Assembly: GCA_004565275.1 (NCBI GenBank)
Contig: SDOX01000018.1
Location: forward strand, 380,072-444,071
Length of the DNA: 64,000 nt
Direction: 5' to 3'
Origin: Nannochloropsis salina CCMP1776
Lineage: Eukaryota > Sar > Eustigmatophyceae > Eustigmatales > Monodopsidaceae
Shown: positions 62,631 through 64,000 of the stretch, in pieces
Layout: each line of letters starts with the position of its first letter
How positions within the stretch are numbered: the first letter of the stretch is position 1
The notes under the pieces: model-generated
The model's database searches: none
Told to the model about the DNA's origin: nothing
The model's input: the letters and a program-made list of their open reading frames with translations, nothing else
Translations under genes and position numbers: made by a program

Positions 62631-64000
62631 ATGGGGGACGTGGATGGCGTCGAGGCCTATTTGGAGGCGCAGGTCGATGAGAAGGTGCGTTCAAGGAGAG
62701 CCAGTGGGATGATGAGGGAGGCGGGAGGGAGGATGTTCTATGCCCGTCTGCTATCCTTTTCGATATCGGCCGTGAAGACCCCGAGAAATCCAAAACCGTG
62801 GTATGAACGGTGCTGAAGGCAAAGGAGGAAGAATGCCGGGTATTGTTGGCGCGATTTGTGTTGGCGTCGTATATTTTGTCATCGTCCTTACCGTTTCTTT
62901 TCTGGCCGCTTCCATGTCTTTCTATTCCTGCTCTGTCTACGACGGAACCAGACGCATTCCTACCAGCTGTCAAGATTTGATCAGACTCGTGGATCCCATT
63001 TTGATTCCCACATACGTCGCACCCACTGCCCTTTCTTTCCCGACATATGCCTGTCGATATGCTTTTGAACTCTCGAAAATAGGTGGCCTCCAAATCCTCC
63101 AAAGTACGCACCGAAGAGGCCAGGGGCCGCGACTCCCGGCACAGGGACGAAGGCAGGGGCGGGGGTCGAAGCAGGCGTTCCAGGTGTGTAATAAGTGGGT
63201 GAAAAGGGAATAGGTGTGGGTGGATGGAGGAGGAAGACGAGGAGCCGCCGGGGGGCTTGATACTGTGCCTGCTGACCCTCGGCCCCTTCATCCTCCCTCG
63301 GCAGGCGTGGTCTGTGTGAGTGGAAAGAAATAGGGAGAAAAGGAGGGGAAGGGGCAGAAAGGGGGGGAGGATGCCTGCGGGCAAAGCACAGGGTGACCCA
63401 TGGAGGGGCTCCGTCCGCACACCTTGTCCTCCCTCACGACCTGCGTGTCTCTCCCTCTCTCCCTCTTTGGCGTGCCACCCTGTTTGTTTTCTTACCTATA
63501 CCCTGGAAGACGATTCATGTCGACGTTTGGTATTTGTTGCAGCAACTGGCCCCCCTTTTTCTCCATCCCTTCATTTCTCCCTCCCTCCCTCCCTCCTCCC
63601 TCCCTCCCTCCCTTCCTCCTTTCGGCTCACTTTTTTCTATTGGAGGATTTATACCGTGTGTTAATCAAGAAATAGCTGCTCTAAGCATTATTTATTACCT
63701 ACCTCGTCCACCTTGATTTCCTTACCCTCCCTCCCTCCCTCCCTCTCTCCCTCATTCCTTCCTTTCACCGCGCTGGTGGCAAGCTTTTTATCAAGTAGCT
63801 CGATCAGGCCTTTGTATACGTGCTGATTTATAAGACCTCGCATTCCACTTTCTTCCCCCCTGCCTCTCTCTCGTCGGTTTTACTCAAACAGGAGCCCAAG
63901 AGAGTCTTCGCGCCGAGACCGGGAGAGAGGGGAGGGAGGGAGGGAGGGAGGGAGGGAGGGAGGGGGACCGGAAGCGGAGTCGGCGCTCTCCCTCTCGATC
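62631..64000 (+). CDS. 5' exons of an RS-rich protein, possibly RBM39/CAPER-like splicing factor (truncated by window)
   Basis: Exon 1 is 62631-62684 (MGDVDGVEAYLEAQVDEK) with a GTGCGT donor; exon 2 is 63083-63183 (VASKSSKVRTEEARGRDSRH, then GRSRRS) with a GTGTGT donor; a further exon starts at 63892 after AAACAG and reads toward DRKRSRRSPSRS at the window end. The acidic M-x-D-x-D/E-x-E-A-x-L-E-A start followed by an Arg/Ser domain is the pattern of RBM39/CAPER proteins, which bind U2AF and act in splicing. The RRMs would lie beyond the window. The join of exon 2 to the last exon gives the RS reading only in a different frame, so an extra small exon or an error in the (GGGA)n tract at 63928-63964 is likely. 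Confidence 0.5.
63575..63616. repeat. (CCCT)n tract, intron of the RS-rich gene
   Basis: CCCT units, with a second short run at 63725-63752, in the presumed intron. Confidence 0.9.
63928..63964. repeat. (GGGA)n tract in the last visible exon
   Basis: Eight or nine GGGA units close to the window edge; if coding they give G-R-E-G repeats. Confidence 0.9.

Noticed and set aside
62452-63420. Minus-strand 322-codon frame
   Set aside because: Ser/Pro/Arg-rich without domain, and it covers the RS-rich exons on the other strand, which have splice sites and a recognisable start.

Overview
The window is nuclear DNA of a photosynthetic eukaryote, most likely a stramenopile alga of the eustigmatophyte (Nannochloropsis/Microchloropsis) type. 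Evidence seen: spliceosomal introns (GT-AG, often GTGCGT, GTAAG or GTGGGT donors, about 70-270 nt); a light-harvesting protein close to the red-lineage RedCAP type; plastid proteins with a signal peptide ending in an A-F motif; a bZIP-like/PAS protein; and a GPCR fused to an inositol-phosphate 5-phosphatase, an architecture known mainly from oomycetes. The species is inference. Genes are dense and GC-rich, and many are single-exon.

Layout. 0.2-12 kb: RNA polymerase III largest subunit (+), nine-exon hybrid-cluster protein (-), TRM5 (+), VPS28 (+). 12.5-18.2 kb: UAP56-binding-motif mRNA-export-type protein (-) and a BAR-like/F-box-like/TBC RabGAP (-). 19-25.2 kb: TDP2 (+), RedCAP-like LHC protein (-), Derlin (+), plastid GNAT (-). 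25.6-33.4 kb: TRM6 (-), an unrecognised frame-broken gene (+), an MFSD5/MOT2-type molybdate transporter (-). 33.4-37.8 kb: AT-rich, gene-free block with a 68-bp-arm inverted repeat. 37.8-44.5 kb: two-repeat Myb (+) and a protein with four W/GR/GG repeats (+). 45.5-51.9 kb: GPCR-5-phosphatase-C2 fusion (-). 53.1-58.3 kb: two divergent P-loop kinases. 58.9-60.3 kb: bZIP-like/PAS factor (-). 62.6 kb to the end: first exons of an RS-rich splicing-factor-like gene (+), cut by the window edge.

Functional themes. Three genes serve tRNA production (Pol III RPC1, TRM5 for m1G37, TRM6 for m1A58). VPS28, the RabGAP and Derlin act in membrane traffic and ER quality control. The LHC protein, the GNAT and at least one P-loop kinase look plastid-targeted. 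HCP and the MOT2-type transporter touch nitrogen/NO and molybdate metabolism. No operon logic applies.

I found no rRNA, tRNA, CRISPR array or intact transposon by eye. Exon boundaries are my manual splice calls; each listed join was checked for reading-frame continuity unless stated otherwise.
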